From contig NC_088320.1 in NCBI RefSeq assembly GCF_910592395.1, positions 10,724,501 to 10,788,500 of the forward strand: a DNA stretch of 64,000 nucleotides. Reading direction: 5' to 3'. The notes under the pieces were generated by a model. That model worked only from the letters and a program-made list of their open reading frames with translations, was not told where the DNA came from and ran no database searches. Position numbers and translations under genes: made by a program. This document shows, one piece after another, positions 37,596 through 49,116 of this stretch; position 1 is the stretch's first letter, and each line of letters starts with the position of its first letter. Source of the DNA: Lineus longissimus. Taxonomy: Eukaryota; Nemertea; Pilidiophora; Heteronemertea; Lineidae.

Positions 37596-38298
37596 GTGGG
37601 TCGAGGGACGGTCGGGACTTCTGCAGACACTAGTTTAAGAGATAAAGTGTTAGAAACTAGGACCGATGAGAATAAAGATGTTGATCTGATAGGTAGCGTG
37701 GGTATTAGGAAGGATACCGGCTGGTCCGGTACTGTACGAGCTGATTTGATAGACGCGGACGGGGCTGCACCCAGGACCCCTAGTTACAAACAACTCGTAG
37801 TAAGTCCTAAACCAAAAGTGGTGGAAGTCGACCCACCTGAGGGTTTATGGGTATCAGGTAAAGAGACATGTGGATCGGTTGCCTTGGGTGAGGGTGGAGA
37901 GAGTTTAGTTCCCCCATCAGGTGCCGAGATTCGCGATCCTAAAACAGTTGATCCTGCAAATGGTGAAGCTTATAGCACTGGGAACGCTGAACCTCCACGT
38001 GGCTAAGAAGCCTAAACTACAGATCGAGATTATGAACGAACCATCGGAGGATGTTAAACTAACCTACGGAAATGTAGTGTCTGCGTCGGCGAATTCCAGG
38101 GCCATACTGGTGGAATTATCGAATACGATGTTAAACCACACCGCGGCAATTGTTGCCCAGACAAAGGCACATGGCAAGCTGTCTCGCGCTCTAGACAGGA
38201 GAACCTCAGAATGTAGAAGATGGAGGAAGGCAAAGCTACGTCTTGAAGAGAACGATGACATTGAAAATGGCAGAGAGTTTTTGAAAGGATTGGTCTAA
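37596..38298 (+). pseudogene. Unrecognised 3' frames of the gag-only element
   Basis: Two overlapping frames (37596-38006 and 37921-38298) encode hydrophilic sequence. The second has a basic helical C-terminus (LSRALDRRTSECRRWRKAK). I recognise no domain. They may be one decayed gene or 3' gag sequence. They end just before the right terminal repeat. Confidence 0.4.
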
Positions 38299-38301
38299 GA
38301 C

Positions 38302-38547
38302 AATGTTATTGGTTAGGAAATTTGGATGTATAAGAACTGTGGTACCTAGTGAATGGAGTAGTTTATTAATTAGTACTTTAATTCATGTGGTAGATACTTG
38401 TTAATGTTTATTGTAGACTTGTCTAATTAATGATCAATGATGGCTAGAATCAAAAGCTTAAAATGTAATTTAATTAATGTTAAATGTTGTAGCTTTAATG
38501 TTGCGACGTCAGACTTGAGGGAATGCGCGTCTTAAAAGCTGACCTGC
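38302..38547 (-). repeat. Right terminal repeat, inverted copy
   Basis: Complement of 35090-35329 with small indels; ends GCTGACCTGC. The dispersed repeat at 38552 follows after four bases. Confidence 0.85.
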
Positions 38548-38551
38548 GTTA

Positions 38552-38862
38552 TGGAATAACGGATAAATAACGGGTAAATAAACTAAGGAGCGACTTTATA
38601 TTCTGGATCAACAAAAGAGAGGATTTTATTGGGGTAATCAACTGAGGGCAATAATCTGCAGCATTGCAGCAGGTGCAGGCCTGGGCGAAGGGCGTGCAGC
38701 CAGAAGGGTGCAGATCTTATAATTTACAAACAAGAATAAAGATTAGTGAACGGAAAGTTGATTGGTGGAATTTCGGTACATACTATGGTTTGGGACGATT
38801 TGGATTTAGATTATTAAAGGTGGAATTCGTAGTTTTGTCGGAGCGGAAAAAAGGAATCTTCT
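38552..38862 (+). repeat. Dispersed direct repeat, right copy
   Basis: About 311 bp matching 23470-23769 with few differences. It directly follows the gag-only element. Confidence 0.88.
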
Positions 38863-38964
38863 TAATACGCAACCGCAGGGCTGAGTTGACATCTTCCTCA
38901 TTGACTAGCGCGGAAGACTTCTTTCTGGTAGAACGTTTATTCAGAAGGCAGAATGGCAGCACTT

Positions 38965-40261
38965 CTATCTATCTATCTATGTATCACATTTATATAGCGC
39001 CCTTATCAGTCCTATATTGGGCCGTTCAAAGGCGCTTAACAAAAACAGAGTCTCTATAAGAAGTATAGTCTTTGACAACAATAAACAATTCTGATGTTCG
39101 TACGCGTGATTATCCTAGCGGCGGTATTTTGGGCACGTTGCACCTTGTCAGACAAAGCCTTGGTGACACCGTAGAGCAACGAGTTACAATTGTCAAGGCG
39201 TGACATAACTAGCCCATGCATCCCTGGTGAGGTAACGCCTGATTTGACCAATGAGTCTTAGCTGATTGTAAGCTGACCTGCAAACACTGTTTACCTGCTG
39301 CTCCATGGTTAAGCTAGTGTCAAACATGACACCTAGGTTGCGCACACTACTCGAAGATGTAATTTGGGTGTCACCAACTTTAAGAACCACAAGGTCAATT
39401 TTCTTGAGTGAATGTGTTGATGCAAAGAGCATCAATTCAGTCTTTTCATCGTTTTTACTCAGCATATTTACATCAAACCAGGTCCCTGTTCCTGACAGAC
39501 ATCGTTCAACTATAGAAATGGTTGCCAGTTGGTTTGAAGGCTCCTTCAATGTGAAAGCGGCATATAGCTGTGCGTTGTCAGCGTAGAAATGGTAATCCTG
39601 ACCGAAATTTCTCATGACACTTCCCAGGGGCTTTGTGTGCATAGTATAGATAGATAGATAGATAGAATTAGCATTTCTATAGCGCCCCATATCACTGTCG
39701 CAATGTTCTGTGGCGCTCCCCACCTAGTTTGAATCACACCCCGAAATAGTCTCGAAATAGAAATGTCTTTAGAGAACTTTTGAATGTGGCCAATGAGGTC
39801 TCTTGTCGCAGTGTGGCGTCCAAAGTGTTCCACATTTGGGGAGCAAGAATCTCGAATGCTCTCCCACCTTGACACATTTTAGGATCTAGTAATGATCCCT
39901 GAGGTACACCGTATTTAAGTAACACAGGCTCCGACTGTTTGCCGTCAATAACTACAGTCTGGTACCGATTTCTAAGGTATGACGCCATCCAGTCAAGTGC
40001 CCGACCAGTTATCCCGTACACGTCCTTGAATCGCGTCAGCAATGTCTGGTGCTCTAGCGTATCGAATGCTGCAGACAAATCGATCATAACAAGGATCACC
40101 ACTTGACCTTTGTCCAGGGCCTTCAGTACATCACTCTGTACCTTCAACAAGGCTGTTTCTGTTGAATGATGTTTCCTGTAGGGGGACTTCTGACCTTGGT
40201 GAGGGTTCTGACTCAGGCAGTCGGCACTAAACGGGACCAAAGTTGTGGATAGGCTAGGCAA
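38965..40261 (-). mobile_element. CR1/L2-type LINE fragment (LINE-A), split by LINE-B
   Basis: On the minus strand, 40261 onward gives RT motifs: KSPYRKHHSTETALLKVQSD, VMIDLSAAFDTLEH, KYGVPQGSLL. After the LINE-B insert it gives HFYADNAQLYAAF (the usual YADD is YADN) and LGVMFDTSLTMEQQV, then frameshifted LDNCNSLLYGV. The 3' end has GCGCTATATAAATG followed by a GATA microsatellite tail (38965-38984), typical for these LINEs. It is 5' truncated and dead. Confidence 0.85.
39645..39880 (-). mobile_element. 5'-truncated LINE-B inserted in LINE-A
   Basis: A second LINE 3' end. It encodes the last part of ORF2 (GRAFEILAPQMWNTLDATLR ... SSLKTFLF), then GGCGCTATAGAAATG and a GATA tail. It interrupts LINE-A's RT just after the GVPQGSLL motif. 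LINE-A sequence resumes at the other side. Confidence 0.75.
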
Positions 40262-42297
40262 CCTTCAGTGAGCCAGAACTGACTGATTTGCAGTGAAAAC
40301 TCACTGATATATATTGTAGCGCGAAACCTGTCCGAGCGGTAAAGCGTCAGTGATAATGTCCTGGAGACAAAGTCACAACCAAGTCAAGGCTTTTTATGGG
40401 GCAGTAGTTGTCACAACCTGGGGAAATCCAAGGACTCTGGTCCTCCTGATTTGATCTAGTAACCTGACTTCAGGGACATGTCCTCTATGTCTTCTCTCAT
40501 TCCAATATGAGAGACTGGGTGAGACTTGGGCAATGTGACCTGCTTTTGGTCACTGATATGAGTCCGGATGAAAACTACTACTAAGCTATCACAAAAGGGC
40601 ACAACTACTTCATCTAACTAAATAGTTTTATTATAACTCTCAAAACGAGAATGTCCATGATTTTACAACGGGTACAAAAAGGTTTCAATCAGATTAAACT
40701 AGGTGGTTGATGGCTGGATATAGGCTCATATCCACATCTTCACCATTTATCAAACGGGTCAACAAATCTAAAAGTTCATGGAGGAAAGCAACCAGGTTTT
40801 CCAGTTCAATAAAAGTGCCTATTATGACTAGATCATCAGCATAAACATGCACACTAGGTGCTGAATATTCAGGCATTTTATGACTATTACACTTTCCCAT
40901 AAATTGTATAAAAGTCAGTATATTACTCTGCCCCTTTTGCTGAACAAAAGTCAACAATTCAAATTGCAAATATAATAGAAAGATATCTTTAGGGCGCTTA
41001 CCTGGCTAAATTCTATCAGTATCAGTGTGACCACCTTCAAAGCTGTATTTGAAACTTGACTGACACAACAATCTCAATGCAAGACCAACATATATGTAAC
41101 ATGTGGCTTGTTCTGCAATGTTGTGCAACTGCAAGCTAGGAGTATGCGACTGGGGTGAATGTCAACTCCGGAGGGCTAGAACCTCCTGATGCTAGATATG
41201 CTAGCACCCGATCTGCTCTCACGCCCAGCTGATTAGGGTTTTATACAGAATCCACGGGGGTCACCCACGGACTACAGACCCTCGAAATGATAACAAAACA
41301 AACCCGTTTTGAAACATGTGCCAACTTTAGGCCCAAAGTACAAGAGATTCCCAAAAGTCACAGCTTTGAAAATGACACCAAAAGATGCTACAGATCTTTA
41401 TGAAATAAACCATGTCTTTGAAATAACTTTTACACCAACATTTACCTGATTTAAACACTTTGCAATACCACTGGAAAGTTCGTCACTCACAATCCAAAAC
41501 AATGTGGAGGTCTGACGTCATCAAATATGGGGGACAGCTTTCAGAAAGTCGCAAATCGCAACATAAAAATAGTGAAATACAAGCGTTCACCAACTTAACA
41601 ACTTACCAGGAGGCTCTCAATCAATAGATTCCCAATGACAAATGTATCCCTAAAGTTTGACAGTCTAACTTGGCGCAGTTTTGATGAAAATAGACTTCAA
41701 ACACGAAAATTTGCTCCAGTAAAAATGGTCCGGTTGTATATAAAATCCCGACCTGGAAAACAGGTACTTGCTGCACAGCGGGTGCATGTAAAATACGGAC
41801 CCAGGAGTTGTCCTAGACGGAACGAAGAGGTGAAAGACTAATTTTGTTACAATATACAGAAATTGGGCCCAGCCTAAGGTTCCCTGAGTCGAGCCTGCAC
41901 CAAAGCCATACATGATGTTGTAAATCATACATAAACTACATATTCCAAATCATGAAATCAGATAAATATTTCCCCCATCCCAAGGTTATGTAACAGCAAC
42001 AGGTGGATATCGATAACCGGATTCCCATCAGCTTGTTGGCAGGAATATCCCAGTGCACTGTTCTATCAACAGGCCTGTTAATTCCTGTCAACCAGAGTTG
42101 GAATACTGTAGCTGATGCAACCTCCATGATTACCAATACCCCAATTATAGTATGCCCATGACCTATGAATCTGCTGAATTATTTAGTATATATGATTGCA
42201 CTAGTAATATGTGTAATGTTACCCTTTGGTATCACTCCTCCCCCCTACGACAAATTTCAACTCCGTTGAAAATAAACAATTATATTATAGAAGTATC
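40262..42297. other. Mostly non-coding spacer between LINE-A and BEL-2
   Basis: Apart from the weak RT fragment at 40694-40969, I see no supported feature in these 2 kb. Confidence 0.4.
40694..40969 (-). pseudogene. Possible LINE reverse-transcriptase fragment
   Basis: A 91-codon frame contains VHVYADDLVIIGTF, the RT active-site box YADD in hydrophobic context. Flanking sequence gives no further RT block, so the call rests on one motif. Confidence 0.4.
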
Positions 42298-42522
42298 TGT
42301 CGTGTTCACATGGTCACATCCTGTCTTCGTGTCTTCGGCGACCCTTAAGATGGGTCCGGCCCAGGTGGAGTTGGTGCAGTTGGCGCCGCACGATTGGAAA
42401 ATATTAATAATCATCATTGTAATTCGGTCAATAAACGTCGTTTTAACGAGTAATAAACGGACAAGACAAGTTAACGCAAAGCCGAGTTCGACATTATGTT
42501 CTTCCAACGTGATAACGCGACA
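42298..42522 (+). repeat. BEL-2 5' LTR
   Basis: 225 bp; differs from the 3' LTR by a 3-bp indel region and a few substitutions. GTATC precedes it. Confidence 0.93.
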
Positions 42523-42663
42523 GCTTTTCCAATCTAGTGCACGAACTTTTCCAAAAACGAACTTTGAAACGGTCACCTAAACGAACCCACGTCGAATTTT
42601 CCTGAAAATCTATGGAACGCCATAGCCGTAATAATTCGACATCAACCCTGAACGTTTGCTAGG

Positions 42664-45600
42664 ATGGCTACTGGCACCATAACAGTGGACCCAAAGACCC
42701 CCAAAGAGGCCAAAAGGCCAGGGCTAACGTTAAACGAACTCTTACCAGTCTGTCGAAGGAGGCGGACTCCCTCCTTGCAAAACCAGGAGGACTACCGGAG
42801 GACGAATTTAGAGATCTCGCAACAAAACTACGTGAACATTTAGATACTGCTAGAACAATCAATAATATCGTGATAACATTGAGCACAGATGTGCTTAATA
42901 CGGCTGATTTCAAAGATGCCGCAGCATTAGAAAAGGCAGAATTTGATATTGAGACCACAGAGACTGCGTATATAGAAGAAATAGCAGAGAACGTTTTGCC
43001 AAGAATCCATGATCTCCAGCGCAAAGCTGAAGAACTTCACGCTGCCAAGCCCAAACCTGGGCCTGTGCCAACAACAACACCGTTCTTAGTACCACCCCCG
43101 CCCGCCAAAACTATGTCATCTAGAATGGCTAAACTTAAGTTTCCTACATTTGGGGGAAACATTCGGGATTATCGCCAGTTTCGTCAGCAATTTGGAAGTT
43201 TTACCAAAGATCTTGAACCGAATGAGAAACTGTACCAACTTGTCGAGTCAATGGACCGCCCCCGGGAAAAGCAGAAAATAAAGAACTGTACGTCAATCGA
43301 TAGGGCCTGGTCCATACTTGACAAAGAATACGGTGACAAGGATCGCCTTGTCGACACGCTGATATCAGATCTCGAGAAAATTGATGTCTACCATACCAAA
43401 GGTCATATAAACGTTGGCCATATGTCTCGATTCGTTGAAACGCTACAGAACTTTTCGACTCATTTCGAATCCTTGGGCATGACATCCGACCTCAGTGGGC
43501 GTGTCATGCTGACACAACTTCGTCGCAAACTACCTGAAGAGCACCACAGCGCCTTCCTCAAAGCAGCACAGGAAGGACAGGCAAATGACACTATCACTGG
43601 TTTACAAGACTGGTTGCATGACCAGCTCATGGTCCTAAGGAAGGCACGGCCACCCCCACCCACTCAGGATCATCAGTCACGTACACACAAAACTGATTCA
43701 TCAACATCGAAAACGTCAAATTCGATAACCATCAACCACGCGGCCATGACCAAGACTTCCCCTGCTGCTACAGGTGGTGCTGCTCATACCGGTTCACATG
43801 AGCAGGGAAAGAGGAAGTGTCCACTACACCCGCAAACATCGAACCATTTCATTAAGGGATGTAATAAATTCCGGGCCCTTTCCCAAACAGAAAAATTCGA
43901 CATCATGAACATTAACGGGATATGTCACAGATGTTGGCACGATGACTGTGTTGCGGGAAAACCGCCTTTTGACCCGCAGAAGTGCCAGCACAGTCGTCCA
44001 TGTGCAATTCCGGTATGTGGTGCCGACACTCATTTCTCATCGATATGTCCGAAAGTGTACGGTACCGATGGCTATCGTCATTTCGAAATGAAGAAAAACT
44101 TAAACCCTACCAGCCTAGAGTTCAAACCCACAACGCCGAATACCAATGTTGGTGCTGCCAGCATTGGGATAAATCAGAACAAGACTGACACTATTTCGTG
44201 TGCATTGCCTACTGTTATGGGCTACCTGGTACAGGGACAGAAGAAAACTTTAGTCAGAATCTTGCTCGACACAGGTAGTCAAGCATCACTTATTCGTGAA
44301 GGAATAGTCCCGATGCAGGGCAAGCCTTGTATGCAAAACTTTAACCTTACCACTGTCGGTGGCAACACCGTAAATTGCCAATTACGCGTCGTTGAGTGTA
44401 CGATTGAGAATCTTGAAGGAACATTCAGTCGAAGCGTACACCTCACTGAGATGAAGAAACCGTGTGGCAATGTTCCCATACTCTCTAAGAGCCAACTGGA
44501 GAGCTACCCGCATCTGAAGTCTGTTGATATTGTGGGGGTTGCCAGTGATGCCATCGATGTGCTGCTGGGTGTTGACAATGGAGATTTGTTGACGCCTGCG
44601 GAAAAGATATCTGGTCCTACTGAAAACGACCCCATTGCTGCACGATGTCCCCTGGGGTGGTATGTGCAGGGTGGATCTAGCCCTGCAGGGGAAATACGTA
44701 CTAATGCCGTCACAAACTTTACGCTAGTTACTGCCACCAGTGAAATCGAGGATTTTCTTGGAATTGAACACCTTGGCATCGCACCAAAGAGATGTAAATG
44801 TGCTGTCGACGAGGAGAATCGTGTAGCTACTGAGAAGATGCAACGTAGTCTGACTGTGCTAGATAATGGCACTTATCAGATTAGTCTCCCGTGGAAACGA
44901 CCCCCTTCTGATCTGCCGAATAATTACGAATATGCAGTCAAACGTCTCCAAAACCTGGAGAAACAGTTTCGAAAGAAGCCGAATGAATGGGACACGTATT
45001 GTAAACAAATGGATGATCAACTTACCCGAGGTGTCGCCAGGTTCGTCCCACAGTCGGAGATGGATCAGGATTTGCGCAGTGGGAAAGGAATGTGGTTCCT
45101 GCCCCACTTCGGTGTGTTAAAGGACTCGCGTACCACGCCGGTCCGGGTTGTATTTGATGGTAAAGCCCGGTTCGAAGGTTGTTGTCTGAACGACTTTCTC
45201 GCTAAAGGTGACAATATGAACTCAAACATATTCGACATCGGTTTGCGCTTTCGTGAGTATGAAGTGGGCGTCGCCGCCGACATATCGAAAATGTTCCAGT
45301 CGATCAAACTGAATGAAGACGACGCACGCTATCATCGTTTCCTGTTTAGGAAAAAACCTGATGAACCAATTCGGGTGTTTGAACTGACCACTGTAACATT
45401 CGGGGATAAACCGTCCCCAACGGCGGCCATTGTTACACTACGTCTTGTTGTCAAAGAACACGCTCCAGATGACCTGGACATGCAACAGGTTGTCTCAAAT
45501 CAGTTTTATGTCGATGACTTAAATGACAGTAAATGTACTGTTAAGGAGGGACTGCATCTAAAAACTACTGTTACCTCCACCCTTCACAAGGGTCATTTCG

Positions 45601-45884
45601 GAATGAAGGAAATATGTGATCCAGATAACGCGCCAGATAGAAAGGCCACAGTCCTTGGGACCCGATGGAACCTGGCCAAGGACACACTTAGTGTTAAGGA
45701 AGTCGCATCAGAGGACTACGCCCCATTCTCAAAAAGGTTGCATCATACTACGACGTGTTTGGTGTTCTCGCTGCTGTCACCATTCGTCCAAGGATGCTAC
45801 TCCAGAAACTGTGGCAGTTTGATCTTGGTTGGGACACTGAACTCAGTAACCACAGTGATCTGTATGTTGAGTGGCAAACCATAG
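42664..45884 (+). pseudogene. BEL-2 gag, protease and RT
   Basis: The natural start is probably ATG 42664 (MATGTITVDPKTPKEAKRP). One frameshift near 42720 leads into the long frame 42870-45884. That frame has a helical gag region (MAKLKFPTFGGNIRDYRQFR), the Cys/His clusters KCPLHPQTSNHFIKGCNKF and CHRCWHDDC, and the protease motif ILLDTGSQAS. RT blocks are ADISKMFQSIKL, FGDKPSPTAA and QFYVDDLND. Another frameshift near 45735 precedes the RNase H part. Unlike BEL-1, no stop lies between protease and RT. Confidence 0.92.
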
Positions 45885-47902
45885 AACGTGATCTCAAGGA
45901 TGTAGGTAAAATCGAGATCCCACGCTGTCTGATACCCGAGAAATACAAGGGCATGTCGCCACTCCCTGACGTGTCACTACATGGTTCTAGTGATGCGAGT
46001 GAGGACGCTATGGGAGTCACTGTGCACCTTAGATGGTCTGAGTCTGAAGATCATCCTGCTGAACTGACATTTGTTTGTGCTCGTGCACGCGTCACCCCAT
46101 TGAAACAGACAAGCATACCCCGGAAGGAGTTACAGGCTCTACTCTTGCTGTGTCGATAGCTGTTATCAGTCCGCAGTGCCCTACGTCTCGATATTCAGTA
46201 CACCAAGTTGTGGACCGACAGCATGACTGCCATACGCTGGCTTCGTGGCCAGTCCAAGTCATTCAGATCATATGTGGCTTGTCGGGTCGGTGAAATTACC
46301 ACTGACTTTGATCCAGTCAAAGACATTGCCTACGTTCCAACTGACCAGAACATTGCTGATTTGATCTCACGTGGTGTCACCGCAGATAGAGCGATGGATG
46401 TGATCAAAGGTCCAGATTACCTCCGTTTGCCGCCGTCTGATTGGCCACATACGCCGGAAGTCAACATCGATCATGAGGACAAGGAACTCAAGAAATTTCA
46501 CGTTCAAAACGCCAAGGTGCTGGCATTCAATGTGACTACGCCTCAACCTGTCATCGATCCGACCACATTCTCGAGTTGGCCTCGTCTGATCATGGTGACT
46601 GCAGACTTTGAGAGAGACATTGACTTTACTGATCACCACATCATGCGCCATAACCCGATATTCGATGAGGCATCACAAGTGCACCGTGTTGGGGGCCGTG
46701 TAGACAAAGCACCGTTATCATACGACATGCGCCACCCTTACTTGTTGCCAAAAAAGGGACACATCTCACTGTTGATTACCCGCGAGAGACATCGCCATGC
46801 GCTACATGGCGCACATTTGCGCACAGTCACTGAAATTCGCAGAACCTACTGGATCGTCGGAGACGTCAGACTTGCAAAGGCTGTCATTCGTGTCTGTAAA
46901 GTCTATATACGTAACCGAGGAAAGCCGCCGCAGCAGTTCATGGCAGAACTGCCCAACTTCAGGATCAAACCGTTCACACCAGTATTCCACACCACCCTTG
47001 TGGATTATCTGGGACCTGTATTCGTGAAACTCAACCGTAATACGACAACGAAGGGGTACTGCGCCGTCTTCACTTGTGCGGTCGTACGGGCAGTACACCT
47101 CACCTGTGTACAGGACTTAACCACTGAAGCATTCCTACAAGCATTAGAACGATTCATCAGTTTCCGGGGGGCCCCGTCCCTCATGTTAAGTGATAATGCA
47201 ACATGTTTCCGTGGAGCTGACAAGGAGTTACGTGAATTAGGATTGAAACTCGACAAGGATGAAATTCGGTCCGCCAGGCTCAGCATTGAGTGGAAATTTG
47301 GTCCACCAGACGGTCCTCATCATCAGGGACCTGTTGAAAGAATAGTGCAGGAAGTGAAACGCGCAATGAAAGTACTTGTGAAAACGGACAAACTTACATT
47401 TGTCGAGTGGGAGACTGTGTTTGCACAGATATCTGCTGTGCTCAACTGTCGTCCGTTGACAGCAGTCTCATCATCCCCGTTGGATGACCCACCTATAACT
47501 CCGAATCACTTTCTCATTGGCCGTGGCGAATTACCATCACCAATCGTCCCATGTGAACCATTCGCCGGAAACCTGCGAAAGCGCCGCCAGTTGTGTAACG
47601 AAATCGTAAACAATTTTTGGAAGCGCTGGATTACTTGCATCCAGAAATTGTCGCCGAGACCAAAATGGTCTACCGAGAAGGAAAATCTCGAGGAAAGTGA
47701 CGTTGTTTTAGTCGTCGACGAGAAAATGAAACGCGGTCAGTGGAGAATGGCTGAAGTCATCAATGTGTACCCGGGAAAAGACAATCACATTCGTGTAGTG
47801 GATGTACGTTTCGCAGACGGTCTTGTCTTAAAGCGCCCAATTTCGAGACTCATTCTGCTTATGAAAGCGTCCGAACGAGAGGATATCACAAGGAATGCCT
47901 AA
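45755..47902 (+). pseudogene. BEL-2 RNase H and integrase
   Basis: One frame with a single TAG (46157-46159). RNase H is recognised by LHGSSDASEDAMGVTV, RKELQALLLL and LWTDSMTAIRWL; integrase by HRHALHGAHLRTVTE, LVDYLGPVFV, MLSDNATCFRGAD and GPVERIVQEV. Compared with BEL-1, about 40 residues are missing between RLIMVTA and DFTDHH (near 46600), in frame. The C-terminal domain (VVLVVDEKMKRGQWRMAEV) is complete. Confidence 0.92.
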
Positions 47903-48889
47903 TAATCGCATATAAGTACCCTCCGCGTCATAAACTGACTCTTGCGCGCGCTGTGAGATCCGAGGAAAAAATTGCAATTCGCAATATTGGTCATGCAGCA
48001 AGACGGTTTATGGAGGAGAATAACTCCATGTCTTGTGCTCGTCAGAATTGGGTAGTCCACCCCATTTCTGAAGTGATTTACCTGTTTGGGTTTCATCATG
48101 TTTATTTTACCATGTTTCATGTTTGCATTCATGTTAGTATTCTTGCCATGTTTCTATTACCATTTGTAACTTTGCCACGTTTGTATTTACTGTACATGTA
48201 TTCTGTACTGTATGTGTACTGTAAGTTTGTGTCTTGATACTGAACGTATTCTGGGTAAAGTAGCAATTTGCTGTGTTAATTACGTACAAATAGTATTCAT
48301 TGGTTGGATTTGAATATCTATAGCATTTCTGAAAGTGTTCAATTTATTTGAAGTTTCCTAGTTTAGGAAGGGTTAAATTTTGTTCTAAAGACATAAAGTT
48401 GCTGTTTACAATGTTTGAGATAAGATATTTGGTTTGATACTGTACTATCTGTCAAGAGACGTAAGTTTGTGTTTAAAGTGAATTTGAGAATATTTGGTGA
48501 GGAGTACATGTTTACTTTGGTTTAGTACTGGAAATAGTATGACGTCTGAGGTTGTGTTTACTGGTTGAGGACATTATTTTTGAAGTCGTCTGGTACATCC
48601 AAGGTTTAGTTATGGTTATTCGTGTTAAAGTTTTACACAATCAGTTTTGATAAGATGTTGTGATTTATCTTGACATTTTGATACTCAGTGGAGTAATGGT
48701 CACTGAGTTAAGATTAATCCTGTATTTGTACCGATGTTTCTTTAGAGTTTATTTAGTGTGCCAAGCAGGTGTGACCACCATGTTTCTGTTTGTGTGACAA
48801 AGACTCTTAAGACTTTCAAAGACTCTTTAAAGTGCGGTTCAGATGGACTTTACAGTAGTTGACATGCCTGTCAATGATCTCTCCTGGGA
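47903..48889 (+). other. BEL-2 3' untranslated region
   Basis: T- and G-rich strand bias and no gene. Belongs to BEL-2 by position between pol and the 3' LTR. Confidence 0.65.
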
Positions 48890-49111
48890 TGTCGTGTTCA
48901 CATGGTCACATCCTGTCTTCGTGTCTTCGGCGACCCTTAAGATGGGCGCCCAGGTGGAGTTGGTGCAGTTGGCGCCGCACGATTGGAAAATATTAATAAT
49001 CATCATTGTAATTCGGTCAATAAACGTCATTTTAACGAGTAATAAACGGACAAGACAAGTTAACGCAAAGCCGAGTTCGACATTATATTCTTCCAACGTG
49101 ATAACGCGACA
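48890..49111 (+). repeat. BEL-2 3' LTR
   Basis: 222 bp; GTATC follows at 49112-49116. Confidence 0.93.
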
Positions 49112-49116
49112 GTATC

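Larger units (their letters stand above)
35068..38547 (+). mobile_element. Gag-only LTR element with inverted end copies
   Basis: The left end (35068-35327, TGTTTCTGG to CCAATAACA) is followed by a primer-site-like TGGTGACAGTGCTGTGAGAT. A gag gene with a zinc knuckle follows. No protease, RT or integrase is recognisable. The right end copy (38302-38547) is about 93% identical to the left one but inverted, and it lacks the first 22 bp. An ordinary LTR element would have a direct copy there. Either the ends are true inverted repeats or a rearrangement replaced the 3' LTR. Confidence 0.7.
42298..49111 (+). mobile_element. BEL/Pao LTR retrotransposon BEL-2
   Basis: LTRs of 225 bp (42298-42522) and 222 bp (48890-49111), TGTCGTG to GCGACA. 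The target duplication GTATC is at 42293-42297 and 49112-49116. Coding order is gag, protease, RT, RNase H, integrase. It is related to BEL-1 but a separate family. Lesions: frameshifts in early gag and in RT, a stop before the integrase part and an in-frame deletion. Confidence 0.95.

Noticed and set aside
42152-42580. 142-residue frame across the BEL-2 5' LTR
   Set aside because: It runs through the LTR border, and a similar frame appears at the other LTR (48843-49139).
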